A stretch of 64,000 nt of DNA from Runella sp. SP2 (GTDB lineage: Bacteria; Bacteroidota; Bacteroidia; Cytophagales; Spirosomataceae), in contig NZ_CP031030.1 of the NCBI RefSeq assembly GCF_003711225.1, forward strand, positions 558,001 to 622,000, in the 5' to 3' direction. This document shows positions 33,473 through 42,591 of the stretch, piece by piece. Under the pieces are notes generated by a model, which saw nothing but the letters and a program-made list of their open reading frames with translations, was not told where the DNA came from and made no database searches. Position numbers and translations under genes: made by a program. The first letter of the stretch is position 1. The number at the start of each line of letters is the position of its first letter.

Positions 33473-33507
33473 AAAAAATCCCGCTGACCAGTCAACGGGA
33501 TTTTTTT
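33472..33507. terminator. Bidirectional terminator right of attR
   Basis: AAAAAAATCCCG (33472-33483) pairs with CGGGATTTTTTT (33496-33507), with TGAC/GTCA pairing inside the loop. T runs on both sides let it end transcripts from either direction. It was probably the original tRNA-Arg terminator before integration and now also ends the acetyltransferase gene. Confidence 0.85.
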
Positions 33508-33533
33508 GTTATTGAGACGTTTCAAGAAAAATC

Positions 33534-34166
33534 TTACACCTTCTTCGCAGGATTTCCAAAAACTCTTCCTCCCGCTGGGACGTTTTCTACCACCACGGAG
33601 CCAGCTCCTACGCTTGCACCTTGGCCGATGGTTACGCCCGCGATGATGGTCACACCAGATCCAATAAAGGCGTCGTTTTCAATCGTTACGTTGCTTCCTA
33701 CGACGCTCCCTGCGCCAATATTGACAAAATCGCCTACTTCGGCACCGTGTTCTACGATGGCGCCCGTTTGGAGGATGCTGTGGTTTCCTACTTTGGCAGT
33801 AGCGTTGACGACGCTTCTGGGAGCAAACAAATTACCGTGGCCAATTTCAGCCAGCGCCGAAATAACCGCCGTATCATGAATGGCATTGACGGGCATCACG
33901 TGGCGGCGTTCGTTGAGCATTTCGACGAGGTCGCGACGGATAGTCCGTTCTTCGATGGCGACAAACGCCTCACATTTTTTACCAATAAGTTTTAAGAACC
34001 CATCGTCGTCGGTAGCTCCTAAAACCGAATATTCGCCGATTTCGGTGCCGTGTAGGTCGGCATCGTCGTCGAGCAAGCCATACACAACAACATTATTACG
34101 TTGAAAAATATCTAAGGCAACAAGTCCTAAGCCTTTTGCCCCAAAAATAAGAACTGGATTTTCCAT
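33534..34166 (-). CDS. NeuD/PglD-type sugar O- or N-acyltransferase
   Basis: 210 residues. N-terminal part (1-90) has a Rossmann-like nucleotide-sugar region (PVLIFGAKGLGLVALDIFQ), followed by left-handed beta-helix hexapeptide repeats (about 105-205: IGHGNLFAPRS, VGNHSILQTGA, IGSGVTIIAGV, VPAGGRVFGNPAKKV). This is the NeuD/PglD layout of enzymes that acetylate an amino sugar for glycans or sialic-acid-like sugars. No companion glycan genes are seen nearby. Its gene ends just beside attR. Confidence 0.85.
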   Translation of the reverse strand: MENPVLIFGAKGLGLVALDIFQRNNVVVYGLLDDDADLHGTEIGEYSVLGATDDDGFLKLIGKKCEAFVAIEERTIRRDLVEMLNERRHVMPVNAIHDTAVISALAEIGHGNLFAPRSVVNATAKVGNHSILQTGAIVEHGAEVGDFVNIGAGSVVGSNVTIENDAFIGSGVTIIAGVTIGQGASVGAGSVVVENVPAGGRVFGNPAKKV

Positions 34167-34281
34167 AAATGATTTTCAGATGATTTCTGGATGTGGTCGT
34201 CAAAACCTATCAAGTAAAAAGCCCTGAATGGGGAAAATAGTTCCTCGTTCAAGGCTTGTAATGCAGTTGTGTCAGCGCTGA

Positions 34282-34995
34282 TTATTTCTTTTCAGGAAAC
34301 GGAATAATGAGCTTTTCTCCGCGTTCGGCAATGTTTTGGGTCTTTTTGTTGGCGGCCATCAGTTGCTCCACCGTCACACCATACTTGGCTGCAACTACGC
34401 GCAAAATATCGCCTGGGCCAACGGTATGAATCGCTTGTACCCGAATTTTAATTTTTGTCACACCCGACTTGACGTCTTTGCTTTCGTCCTGAATATTTGG
34501 GTTGTTGCCTTTGAGCGTAGTGCCTCGCACGTTGTAGCGATTGGCAATCCCATAAAATGTTTCTCCTGCCTGAACCACGTGCGTGATTTCGATTCCACCA
34601 GGGTCAACAGCCACGGGTTTGGGCTTTTCAGCTGGTTTTTCTTCCGTTTTTTTAGGCGTTTCTTCCTCTTCTGGTCGTGGCGTAGCAGTCGCTAATTCTT
34701 CTTTTGAAGCGGGCGCTGGTGTCGATTTGTCATCGATAGCGACATCGGCATTTTCGGTTTGTTCGGTGGAAGCAATAGCCGCAGGGTCTGTATTTTCAGG
34801 TACAGGCTGAAGCTCACGGGCGTTGGGGTCAACGGGTGTGTTTAAGAGCTGATCCACGTCGGCGGCATCGTCGGCGATATACTCATAGCCAACATAAAGT
34901 AGCCCAGCAATCATCGCAACCAAAACAAGTAAAGAGATGTAGGGTAGTTTAGAAACCTCGTCAGGACGGCGGTTTCTATTTTCGTTTTCAGACAT
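34282..34995 (-). CDS. Membrane-anchored protein with two LysM domains
   Basis: 237 residues. Short cytoplasmic start, one membrane segment at about 16-38 (PYISLLVLVAMIAGLLYVG), a Pro/Glu/Ala-rich linker (45-135) and two LysM domains at about 137-185 (HVVQAGETFYGIANRYNV) and 190-237 (HTVGPGDILRVVAAKYGV). It would bind peptidoglycan in the periplasm. No enzymatic domain, so a structural or scaffolding role is likely. It stands between purE and the acetyltransferase, same strand. Confidence 0.88.
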   Translation of the reverse strand: MSENENRNRRPDEVSKLPYISLLVLVAMIAGLLYVGYEYIADDAADVDQLLNTPVDPNARELQPVPENTDPAAIASTEQTENADVAIDDKSTPAPASKEELATATPRPEEEETPKKTEEKPAEKPKPVAVDPGGIEITHVVQAGETFYGIANRYNVRGTTLKGNNPNIQDESKDVKSGVTKIKIRVQAIHTVGPGDILRVVAAKYGVTVEQLMAANKKTQNIAERGEKLIIPFPEKK

Positions 34996-35098
34996 GTGTA
35001 TTAAAAAAAGTTGAGAACATTTGAGGATACTTCCGATTTGTACTATTCTCAGAAATAACGCCGCGACAAGCTACGGAACTACAAAACGAAGGCAAATT

Positions 35099-35587
35099 TT
35101 ATGCCATAATTTTTTGGGCTTCGAGGCTCATTTCGGCTACTTTTTGCTTTAAAGACTCTTTGTAATCGGCGAGTTGATTGGCTACGTTTTCGTCGAAAGT
35201 ACCAACAATTTGTACGGCCAACAACCCCGCATTTTTAGCGCCGTTGAGTGCAACCGTTGCTACTGGAACACCACTTGGCATTTGTAAGATAGAAAGCACC
35301 GAATCCCAGCCGTCGATAGAATTACTACTTTTAACAGGAACTCCAATCACGGGAAGGGTAGTGAGCGAGGCAATCATGCCAGGCAAATGAGCGGCTCCAC
35401 CTGCTCCCGCAACGATGGCTTTTAGTCCCCGTGCACGGGCAGTTTTTCCGTACTCAACCATTTTTTCGGGGGTGCGGTGCGCCGACACTATGTCTATTTC
35501 GTAAGCGATACCAAATTCTTTTAAAACATCAACCGCTTCTTGCATGACCTTGAGGTCTGAGAGGCTGCCCATTATGATTCCTACCAT
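35099..35587 (-). CDS. purE: N5-carboxyaminoimidazole ribonucleotide mutase
   Basis: 162 residues from ATG 35587 ([20 protein letters not shown]), the class I PurE length; an in-frame extension to 35686 overlaps the divergent gene and is not conserved-looking. The substrate loops SAHRTPEKM and [14 protein letters not shown] hold the catalytic His. It converts N5-CAIR to CAIR, the step after PurK. purK is 30 kb away on the other strand. Confidence 0.95.
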   Translation of the reverse strand: MVGIIMGSLSDLKVMQEAVDVLKEFGIAYEIDIVSAHRTPEKMVEYGKTARARGLKAIVAGAGGAAHLPGMIASLTTLPVIGVPVKSSNSIDGWDSVLSILQMPSGVPVATVALNGAKNAGLLAVQIVGTFDENVANQLADYKESLKQKVAEMSLEAQKIMA

Positions 35588-35704
35588 GCTGTGTTTGTGT
35601 GTATTAGTTGCTATAATACGAGCTTTTGACGGCTTTGTCAACTCTAGCGTATTAATTCTCGTTTGATTTTGCGTAAATTGCGCCACAAAAATAGTATTTT
35701 TCTA

Positions 35705-36613
35705 ATGAGTAACGAATTAGAACAAACCATTATTCAGCTCACAACGCCTTTATATGCACTTTTAATTGGATTGGAAGCGTTGCTGAGCCACCGCCAGCAC
35801 CGTGATTTCTATACTTGGCGTGACACCCTTACTAACTTCGTTTTGATGCTCCTCAACGGAGGAATTGATTTGGCCTTTCGGGCAGTTTATGTTGTTGTTT
35901 TGGTATGGTTTTATCAGTATCGTGTTACCGAAATAGATAACGTTTATTTATACTGGTTTTTGTTGTTTTTGGCCGAAGATTTTGTGTTTTATGTTTTACA
36001 CGTCGTTGATCACTATTGCCGATTGTTTTGGGCAGTCCACGTCACGCATCATTCATCTGAGCATTTCAACTTAACGACAGGCTTCCGTTCGTCGGTATTT
36101 CAGCCGTTGTATCGTTTTGTCTATTTTATTCCATTGGTACTTTTTGGTTTTAAGCCTGCGGATATTGTGTTGATGTATTCGATTACGCAGACCTACGGAA
36201 TTTTGGTACATACCAATTACTTAGGAAAATTGGGCTGGCTTGGGTATGTATTTGTGACTCCCTCTCACCACCGCGTTCACCATGCTTCCAATGTAGCCTA
36301 TTTGGACAAAAACATGGGTATGTGCCTTATTATTTGGGATAGATTGTTTGGCACTTTCCAAGAAGAACTTGACCAAGAGCCTGTGCGATATGGACTTACC
36401 AAGTCGTTGGAAGATACAAGTTTAGGAAATACCATTTTTCACGAATGGAAAGCCATTGCGCGAGATTTTGGTAGAAACGTAGGGATTGGAACAAAATTAA
36501 AATACCTTCTCAATCCCCCTGGCTGGTCGCACGATGGCAGCACCCTAACGAGCAATCAGTTGAGGGAGTTGGAGGAAAAACAAAAATCTAGCTCTTCAGT
36601 GACGACTCTCTAA
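35705..36613 (+). CDS. Sterol desaturase / fatty-acid hydroxylase family protein
   Basis: 302 residues from ATG 35705, with four or five membrane segments. The eight-histidine iron ligands are visible: HVVDH and HVTHHSSEH near residues 102-122, and TPSHHRVHHASN near 185. The family uses a di-iron centre to hydroxylate or desaturate lipids in the membrane. The lipid is not identifiable. Divergent from purE; its 3' end overlaps the convergent LacI-type gene by 26 bp. Confidence 0.9.
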   Translation: MSNELEQTIIQLTTPLYALLIGLEALLSHRQHRDFYTWRDTLTNFVLMLLNGGIDLAFRAVYVVVLVWFYQYRVTEIDNVYLYWFLLFLAEDFVFYVLHVVDHYCRLFWAVHVTHHSSEHFNLTTGFRSSVFQPLYRFVYFIPLVLFGFKPADIVLMYSITQTYGILVHTNYLGKLGWLGYVFVTPSHHRVHHASNVAYLDKNMGMCLIIWDRLFGTFQEELDQEPVRYGLTKSLEDTSLGNTIFHEWKAIARDFGRNVGIGTKLKYLLNPPGWSHDGSTLTSNQLRELEEKQKSSSSVTTL

Positions 36614-37613
36614 TCACCAAGGCGGCAGGAAGCATCAGGCTTTCTGCCGAACTTTTTTGTACGGCTTCGTTCAAAAAAATACGGGCAGCTTCGGCCCCAA
36701 TTTGTTTGCCAGGACGCCGCACGGTAGTGAGCGAAGGAAAGATATAGGCAGAAATAGGGGAATCATCAAAACCAACGACGGCCACTTGATTCGGAATGTG
36801 TAAACCGCGCTCTTTGATGACGTGCATCGCCCCAATCGCTACTTGGTCGTTGACCCCAAAAATGCCGTCGGGAGGTTGTGGTAAATCCAGCAGTCGTTGG
36901 GTCGGAATGATGGCACTTTCGATTTTGAAATTGGTACTTGCAATCAATTCATCCAAAACGGGCAGATTGTACTTTTTCAAGCATTCGGTATAACCCAGAA
37001 AACGCTGTTCGGTAATGGCCAAACCTTGTGGCCCTTTGAGGTGTGCAATGCGTTGGCATCCCATTTTAATGAGGTGCTCGGTGGCGGCAAAAGCCCCTAA
37101 ATAATCGTCGATAGTGACGCGCCCCGCTTCAAATCCTTCGTATTCGCGGTCAATAAAAATTAAGGGTACTTTGCGCTGAATAATGCTTTCGAGGTGTTCG
37201 TAATGGCCTGAGTCGTAGGTTTCTTGCGAAATCGATAGGAAAATTCCCTCTACGCGGTTGGCCAATAGTTTTTCTACGTATTCTTTTTCTAACGCATAAC
37301 TTTCATTGGTAACGCAGATGTTCATCAAATAACCTTGCGGCTGAAGCACACTCTGAAGCCCTTCGATGATGGTCGTTTCGTGTTGGTGATTGAGCGAAGG
37401 CACGATGACGCCCAACGTGCCCGTTCGTTTATTGAGCAAGCTCAACGACACCGAATTACGCTGATAACCCACTTTTTGGGCATACTCTTGTAAGTTTCGG
37501 CGGGTGTCTTCATTGATCAACGGGTGATTGTTCAACGCCCTCGAAACGGTAGATGGAGAACACTTGAATTTTCGGGCGATGTCTTTGATGGTAACTGGGC
37601 GGTCGGTAGCCAT
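36588..37613 (-). CDS. LacI-family transcriptional regulator
   Basis: 341 residues. The N-terminal HTH is TIKDIARKFKCSPSTVSRAL with hinge NEDTRRNLQEYAQKVGYQ, then a periplasmic-binding-like sensor domain (about 62-340: GTLGVIVPSLNH, VPLIFIDREY, VAVVGFDDSPIS). It would repress or activate sugar-use genes, but no sugar-catabolism genes adjoin, so the target is elsewhere. Its 3' end overlaps the convergent hydroxylase gene by 26 bp. Confidence 0.92.
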   Translation of the reverse strand: MATDRPVTIKDIARKFKCSPSTVSRALNNHPLINEDTRRNLQEYAQKVGYQRNSVSLSLLNKRTGTLGVIVPSLNHQHETTIIEGLQSVLQPQGYLMNICVTNESYALEKEYVEKLLANRVEGIFLSISQETYDSGHYEHLESIIQRKVPLIFIDREYEGFEAGRVTIDDYLGAFAATEHLIKMGCQRIAHLKGPQGLAITEQRFLGYTECLKKYNLPVLDELIASTNFKIESAIIPTQRLLDLPQPPDGIFGVNDQVAIGAMHVIKERGLHIPNQVAVVGFDDSPISAYIFPSLTTVRRPGKQIGAEAARIFLNEAVQKSSAESLMLPAALVIRESSLKS

Positions 37614-37715
37614 GCGAGTTGGAATGAATTTGCTAGCTCGAAAGTACAGAATAGTGCTGAAATGAGCGTTATATTTGGAAGAAATGTACCTTTACATCTT
37701 CATCATCAACTCACT

Positions 37716-38123
37716 ATGCTAACAAACGTAGAACACCTCGGTATTGCCGTAAAAAGCCTAGTCGCTTCGGACGAATTGTTTACCAAATTATTCAATGTTG
37801 CTCCTTACAAACACGAAGAAGTAGCTTCGGAAGGCGTGACTACTTCCTTTTTTAAAATCAACCAAACCAAAATCGAATTACTCGAAGCGACCAATCCCGA
37901 TAGTCCGATTGCGAAGTTTGTTGAGAAAAAAGGAGAGGGGATTCACCACATCGCGTTTGAAGTGGATGATATTCTGTCGGAGATGGAAAGGCTTAAAAAT
38001 GAGGGGTTTGTGCTACTGAACGAAACGCCAAAAAACGGCGCAGACAACAAACTGGTGTGTTTTCTTCACCCCAAAGGTACCAATGGCGTGTTGATTGAGC
38101 TTTGTCAGGAGAAAAAAGACTGA
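37716..38123 (+). CDS. mce: Methylmalonyl-CoA epimerase
   Basis: 135 residues from ATG 37716 (the upstream open frame overlaps the LacI-type start and is not used). VEHLGIAVKSLVASDELFTK, EGIHHIAFEVDDI and GVLIELCQEK supply the His and Glu metal ligands of the VOC-fold epimerase. It interconverts (R)- and (S)-methylmalonyl-CoA in propionate/succinate metabolism with a B12 mutase. The next gene begins 7 bp downstream. Confidence 0.92.
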   Translation: MLTNVEHLGIAVKSLVASDELFTKLFNVAPYKHEEVASEGVTTSFFKINQTKIELLEATNPDSPIAKFVEKKGEGIHHIAFEVDDILSEMERLKNEGFVLLNETPKNGADNKLVCFLHPKGTNGVLIELCQEKKD

Positions 38124-38129
38124 TTGAAG

Positions 38130-38789
38130 ATGAACATAAAACTATTTATCTACATGGCGATTGTAGTCGCCGAAATTATCTGTGGCTACGTGGGTTTTCG
38201 GGAAGGCGTATATGTATTGAAGCCACTCATTATGCTATCGCTCATTTATTGGCACCTCGACTACCTAAAAACGCACCCGCTGCTGTGGATTGGGATGTGG
38301 TTTGGCCTTGGCGGTGATGTCTTTTTGATGTTTAGAGGAACTCAGATGTTCATGGCGGGACTTGGGTCTTTTTTGGTGATGCAATTGTTTTACATAACAG
38401 CATTCACAAAGCAAAAAACAGCCAAAGGAAAGCAGGAATTAACAGGAAAAACTTGGCAACTTGTCGCACCCTTTGCTTTGTATGGACTGAGTTTTTTGGC
38501 GATTTTATACCCTTCCATGATGAATAATGCTGCCACCAAAGGGCTTTGGATTCCCGTAGTGGCTTATTCGGTATGCTTGTGCAGTATGGGAGTGGCGGCC
38601 GCCTTGCGCAAATATTCCGTCAGTCAAGCGAGCTATGTATGGGTGTTGGCGGGTGCCGTGCTGTTTATTTTGTCCGATTCTACCATTGCCCTCAATAAGT
38701 TTATGCAACCTTTTGATGCTTCATCGCTCTTGGTGATGACGACCTACGCTGCGGCTCAGTGGCTGATTATTTGGGGAGTGAGAAAGTAA
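38130..38789 (+). CDS. YhhN-family membrane protein (lysoplasmalogenase-like)
   Basis: 219 residues from ATG 38130 (a TTG two codons earlier is also in frame). About eight hydrophobic segments; FGLGGDVFLMF near residue 57 and LSDSTIALNKFMQPF near 183 are the conserved acidic motifs of the YhhN/TMEM86 family, which includes lysoplasmalogenases that cut the vinyl-ether bond of lysoplasmalogens. Follows the epimerase closely, probably one transcript; no functional link is obvious. Confidence 0.85.
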   Translation: MNIKLFIYMAIVVAEIICGYVGFREGVYVLKPLIMLSLIYWHLDYLKTHPLLWIGMWFGLGGDVFLMFRGTQMFMAGLGSFLVMQLFYITAFTKQKTAKGKQELTGKTWQLVAPFALYGLSFLAILYPSMMNNAATKGLWIPVVAYSVCLCSMGVAAALRKYSVSQASYVWVLAGAVLFILSDSTIALNKFMQPFDASSLLVMTTYAAAQWLIIWGVRK

Positions 38790-38834
38790 GGGGCAAGTTG
38801 TGGGTCGGGTTGCTCACAACCCGACGAGTGAATA

Positions 38835-38864
38835 GTCAGCACGAGTGGGGACGCTCGCGCTATC
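38835..38864. repeat. Dispersed GC-rich repeat, copy 1
   Basis: The 30-bp segment starting GTCAGCACGAGTGGGG and ending CGCGCTATC recurs inverted at 42360-42389 and, degenerate, at 42449-42476. It lies between convergent genes (38130 and 38883 sets). Confidence 0.6.
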
Positions 38865-38882
38865 TGATGGAATGACAAAAAG

Positions 38883-41528
38883 TTAAAAAGGATAACCAAT
38901 ACCAATATTAAAGACGGGCAAATTGGCACTAGAGCGACGGAACGAAAATCGTGGAAGGACGTAACGCTCGTCGATGGTGATTGGCTTTCCGTCGGCGTCG
39001 GTTGTTTCAAAAATGCGGCTAGGATCATAGACTTTGATACCCATATCGAGACGAAAAATGAAGTACGAAAGGTCATAGCGCAGACCCACACCCGTGCCTA
39101 CGGCAATTTCTTTGTAAAAACGACTGACGTCGAAAGCGCCTTTGAGGGTATTTTGGTTGGGCGTGGCGTTTTTGTCGAGGCGTAAGCGCCAAGCATTACC
39201 AGCGTCGATGAACAAAGCGTAATTAACATCTCCCACAAACCGAAACAAATGTCCGCGAAGTTCGAGGTTAGTTTCCATCAAAACGTCCCCTAATTGCTCA
39301 AAACGATATTCAAAACTGCTGTATTCTGTGATGCCAGGTTGCAAAGTAGTGGTAGTGCCGTTACGAAAAATCGGACTTCCCGTTTGCAAATCGACGTTCG
39401 GGTAGGCTGAGCCAAGGCCAAGCCGTCGAGGAGGCCATGCCCTGAGGCTGTTGCTTCCACCGCCCGTGAGAGATTTTTCATAGGGAGCAACCCGTCGGTT
39501 GTTGTAATTAAAAATCAAACCAGCATTGGCCCGATAGACCAGCGTACTTTTGGGGCCGATGGGGTGGTAGGTTCGGTATTCTCCGTTGAGTTTTATGAAT
39601 TTATATAGTTCAAAACCTGTGAGGATGAGGGGGAGTCTTTGTTGTCGGAGAAGGTTGAGTGAAGTCCCGCCCGCTTCTACAAACCAGCGCAAATAGTGCG
39701 CTTTTCGGTTTTGACCAATGATGTTGTTATTAAACACATACGAAAAACTCATGCTCGAAATAACCGCCGATTGAAAGCTGAATTTCAGAGGGTTACCTCC
39801 GTAAGTGTAAAGTGAATCAAGCAAATAAGAAAATTTCTGACTTTGTTTACTTTCCAAAATACTCAAATCAATGGGCGTAAAGTTGAGGTATTCGTACTCG
39901 CTTTTTTTCCAGTTGTAGCGCAAACTCGCCTGAAAACCACTTCGCACAAAATCAGGGTCGGCACCCAAGAAGTCACGGTTGGTGTAATTGTAGCCAAGGC
40001 TCAGGATGCTTCGTGGAGTTTTGCGGTTGAGGCGTGAAGCCAGTTTTCCAGGAAATAAAATACGGGGAAAGATAAGGGCAGTATTGGCACCCAGTTCTAG
40101 CGTACGAACGAGTTGAGAGGTGTTATTTAACCCAAAATTGGCATCCAAAGCACCGCGTAATGACACTTCAAAGTTTTCGAGTCGCCCAAAAATATTACGA
40201 ACCCGAAAAGTGCCATTTAGGAAAGGTCCAGGCAGGTTTTGTACTACGTTAACGCCACTTTCGCCCGTTACTTGGTACTTGTCTTGGGGCAATACCCGAA
40301 TAAGCGTCCGAATTTGCCCATTGGTGGTATCCGACTCGATGTTAATAAATTGAAACTGGTCAAGCACACTCAACTGACGGTAAGTTTCTTCCCAATCGCT
40401 TTGTTTGTAAAGTGCCCCTGGGCGGAGCAAAATTTTGCTATCCAAAACGCGCGGGGCGTAGTTTTGTTTGGGCAAAAATGAGTACGTAATTCCGCGAAAA
40501 GAAGTGGTAGCTCGCGGTGTGCTGTTGGGGTCATTGGGAAGTGGCTCTACCCGAAAACCAACGCTGCTAAACCGATATTGGGTATGGGAAGTTTGATTAC
40601 GTGGGTAATTGACCTGCAAACCTTTAATGTCCACGATGTGAAACAAGGAGTCGGTGGCGGGGTCGTGCGCGCTGGTATCTACCAAAAAGCCCCCGTAGCG
40701 TTTTCCAAGGGCATTTTGAACGGGGCGTAGGTAGTTTTTGTCAAAACCATAGTAGCCATTTTCACGCATGAGGCGCTCTATTCGACCACTTTCGTTGATG
40801 ACGTCGCTATTGCGGTAGTTTTTGTTGGATTTCAAAAAAGACACTTCCTTGTTTTTTTGCAACAAGGAGTCAATGGCTGCGTCTTTATGGGTAAAAATAT
40901 CGACATTTCGGAGGCGGTGCGGAAGCCCTTCTCTGATGATATAGGTGGTTCGGACGTGGCGCAAAAGGGTATCGGTGGCAAAAGAGACGTGGGCATCGCG
41001 GTAGCCTTGGTTAATCAAATAATTCTTGATTTTCTGGGCGTTGCTTTGCGCATCTTTGTCCGAGAAATAGACGGGAGGCTCTCCCACGGTTTGCATCCAC
41101 CAGTTGCCCGACTCAATGCGTTTTTGGTATTTTGTGCCCAGACGCGTGTATTTGCGACGCAGTTTGGCAAGCTTTCGGCTGTCGTTGGCATAGCGCTCAA
41201 ATTGAAGTTCGTAGTACGCCGTCAGTGAATCAAGTTTTTGGCGGGCGGGAGTGCGGTCGTAGCGTTTGTCGAAGTATTGATATACCCACAGGGAAACCGT
41301 TGCCCCAGGGATGGCCAAAAAACGCTTGTTGGGACGTTGGGGGAGGAGGGCGGCCAAATCTTCGGTTTTGACGGCACTATTTCCTCGGAAACTTTGGTTT
41401 CCAAGCAAAAATTCATCTTTTTTGAGGGTACTTTTTGGGGAACAAGCACCTAAAAGAAGAAGAAAAATCAGCGACAAGTACCCCAAAAAGGGGCGAAAAT
41501 GAGTTGCCTTATTGTGCATTATCGACAA
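38883..41528 (-). CDS. TamL/BamA-like Omp85 outer-membrane lipoprotein
   Basis: 881 residues. A signal sequence with lipobox LLLLGACSP (Cys near 29) makes it a lipoprotein, unlike TamA of proteobacteria, matching the TamL form of Bacteroidota. POTRA-type repeats fill about 100-430 (e.g. PHRLRNVDIFTH, SVLDQFQFINIESD), and a 16-strand surface-antigen beta barrel the rest, ending in aromatic GIGYPF. It helps assemble outer-membrane proteins. An alternative ATG nine bases inward (41519) is equally possible. Divergent from the TrmH-type gene (11-bp gap). Confidence 0.88.
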   Translation of the reverse strand: MSIMHNKATHFRPFLGYLSLIFLLLLGACSPKSTLKKDEFLLGNQSFRGNSAVKTEDLAALLPQRPNKRFLAIPGATVSLWVYQYFDKRYDRTPARQKLDSLTAYYELQFERYANDSRKLAKLRRKYTRLGTKYQKRIESGNWWMQTVGEPPVYFSDKDAQSNAQKIKNYLINQGYRDAHVSFATDTLLRHVRTTYIIREGLPHRLRNVDIFTHKDAAIDSLLQKNKEVSFLKSNKNYRNSDVINESGRIERLMRENGYYGFDKNYLRPVQNALGKRYGGFLVDTSAHDPATDSLFHIVDIKGLQVNYPRNQTSHTQYRFSSVGFRVEPLPNDPNSTPRATTSFRGITYSFLPKQNYAPRVLDSKILLRPGALYKQSDWEETYRQLSVLDQFQFINIESDTTNGQIRTLIRVLPQDKYQVTGESGVNVVQNLPGPFLNGTFRVRNIFGRLENFEVSLRGALDANFGLNNTSQLVRTLELGANTALIFPRILFPGKLASRLNRKTPRSILSLGYNYTNRDFLGADPDFVRSGFQASLRYNWKKSEYEYLNFTPIDLSILESKQSQKFSYLLDSLYTYGGNPLKFSFQSAVISSMSFSYVFNNNIIGQNRKAHYLRWFVEAGGTSLNLLRQQRLPLILTGFELYKFIKLNGEYRTYHPIGPKSTLVYRANAGLIFNYNNRRVAPYEKSLTGGGSNSLRAWPPRRLGLGSAYPNVDLQTGSPIFRNGTTTTLQPGITEYSSFEYRFEQLGDVLMETNLELRGHLFRFVGDVNYALFIDAGNAWRLRLDKNATPNQNTLKGAFDVSRFYKEIAVGTGVGLRYDLSYFIFRLDMGIKVYDPSRIFETTDADGKPITIDERYVLPRFSFRRSSANLPVFNIGIGYPF

Positions 41529-41539
41529 TTATATATCTG

Positions 41540-42286
41540 ATGCTTTCTAAGAACGTATTAAAATACCTTAGCTCACTCCAACAAAAAAAATACCGTCAAG
41601 AATACGGCGCTTTTTTGGTGGAAGGGGCTAAAAGTGTCCTTGAACTACTTGCCTCCGATTTCGAGGTAGAAATGGTGGTGGCAACCGACAAATTTTACAA
41701 AGAAAACACGAGAAGCTTAGAGAAACAACCTTTTCGGGTTGAAATAGCTACGCCTGACGAGCTCGTACGGGCAGGAACGCTGCAATCCAACGATGCGGCG
41801 CTTGCCGTGGTTAAAACGAAATCGAACGATTTTTTGTATGCCGAAGAAGGGGAATACGTGCTGGTGTTGGATGATATTCGCGACCCAGGTAACCTAGGCA
41901 CGATGATTCGGATTGCGGATTGGTACGGGATTCGTAAAATGGTGTGTTCGCTCACAACCACCGATTGGTACAATCCCAAAGTGGTGGCAGCCAGTAAAGG
42001 CTCGTTTACGCGAGTTCAGGGCTTTTACACCGACTTAGGGGCTTATTTTGAGGGGCGCTTGGCGAGCGAAGTGAGCGTGTATGGGACGTTTTTGGAAGGA
42101 AAAAATATCCATCAAATTACGTTTGCCAAAACGGGCTACATCGTAATGGGCAACGAGTCGAACGGGATTGGGAGCGAGGTTGAAAAATTTGTGACGGACA
42201 AAATCACAATTCCTCGCTTTGGAGAAGCCGAATCACTCAATGTGGGCATTGCCACGGCGATTGTGCTCGACAACTGGCGACGATAG
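41540..42286 (+). CDS. TrmH/SpoU-family RNA 2'-O-methyltransferase
   Basis: 248 residues from ATG 41540; an upstream open frame runs into the divergent gene and is not used. All three SpoU motifs are present: VLDDIRDPGNLGTMIRIAD near residue 113, YIVMGNESNGIGSEV near 197 and ITIPRFGEAESLNVGIATA near 220, which form the trefoil-knot S-adenosylmethionine site. An N-terminal substrate-binding domain (YRQEYGAFLVEGAKSVLEL) fits 23S rRNA enzymes of the RlmB/TrmH group; the target nucleotide is not known. Confidence 0.9.
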   Translation: MLSKNVLKYLSSLQQKKYRQEYGAFLVEGAKSVLELLASDFEVEMVVATDKFYKENTRSLEKQPFRVEIATPDELVRAGTLQSNDAALAVVKTKSNDFLYAEEGEYVLVLDDIRDPGNLGTMIRIADWYGIRKMVCSLTTTDWYNPKVVAASKGSFTRVQGFYTDLGAYFEGRLASEVSVYGTFLEGKNIHQITFAKTGYIVMGNESNGIGSEVEKFVTDKITIPRFGEAESLNVGIATAIVLDNWRR

Positions 42287-42533
42287 AAGGGGAATGAGAC
42301 TGACCGTCTCGGCTTAATTTTTTGCGTCGGAGACGTTAGACCAAGAGGCCTCTAATGCCGATAGCGCGAGCGTCTCTGCTCGTGCTGACAATTCCGAGGC
42401 TTCAAGCCTTGGTAGGAAAAATAGGAGGCTAGAAGCCTGCTCATAAAAGGCGCGAGCGGGGACGCTAGCGCCATCGGCGGATATGGAAAAATAGGTGCCA
42501 ATTCGATGATGAAAAAATATTTTCCTATATTCG
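42287..42533. repeat. Repeat-rich spacer before the hip operon
   Basis: No gene is supported. GAGAC (42296-42300)/GTCTC (42306-42310) form a hairpin; the dispersed GC-rich repeat lies at 42360-42389 (inverse of 38835-38864) and a degenerate copy at 42449-42476 in the other orientation, so the two together make a large palindrome. Between them are hairpin words AGGCTTCAAGCCT and AGGCTAGAAGCCT. A chance minus-strand frame over this repeat is not believed. Confidence 0.6.
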
Positions 42534-42588
42534 TACCCAAACGGGTATAAAATAGTTGAATAGTTGATGAAATAACCCCGAACAGGTA
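42534..42588 (+). promoter_or_regulatory. Paired operators of the hip operon
   Basis: TACCC-AAAC-GGGTA (42534-42547) is an inverted repeat; a diverged copy, ACCCC-GAAC-AGGTA (42575-42588), lies exactly 41 bp downstream, about four helical turns, and ends just before the hipB start codon. A TATATTCG box (42526-42533), one base off the -7 consensus, abuts the first copy. This is the layout expected for HipB autorepression. Confidence 0.6.
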
Positions 42589-42591
42589 TAA

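Noticed and set aside
33418-33995. Plus-strand open frames over attR and the acetyltransferase
   Set aside because: They are antisense to the well-recognised hexapeptide acetyltransferase gene.
35588-35686. N-terminal extension of purE
   Set aside because: Would overlap the divergent hydroxylase start and is unlike PurE, which starts at the first strand MVGIIMGS.
37524-37715. Extension of the epimerase gene
   Set aside because: It reads antisense to the start of the LacI-type gene; ATG 37716 gives the family length of 135.
41435-41539. N-terminal extension of the TrmH-type gene
   Set aside because: It runs antisense through the start of the TamL gene and has no methyltransferase sequence.
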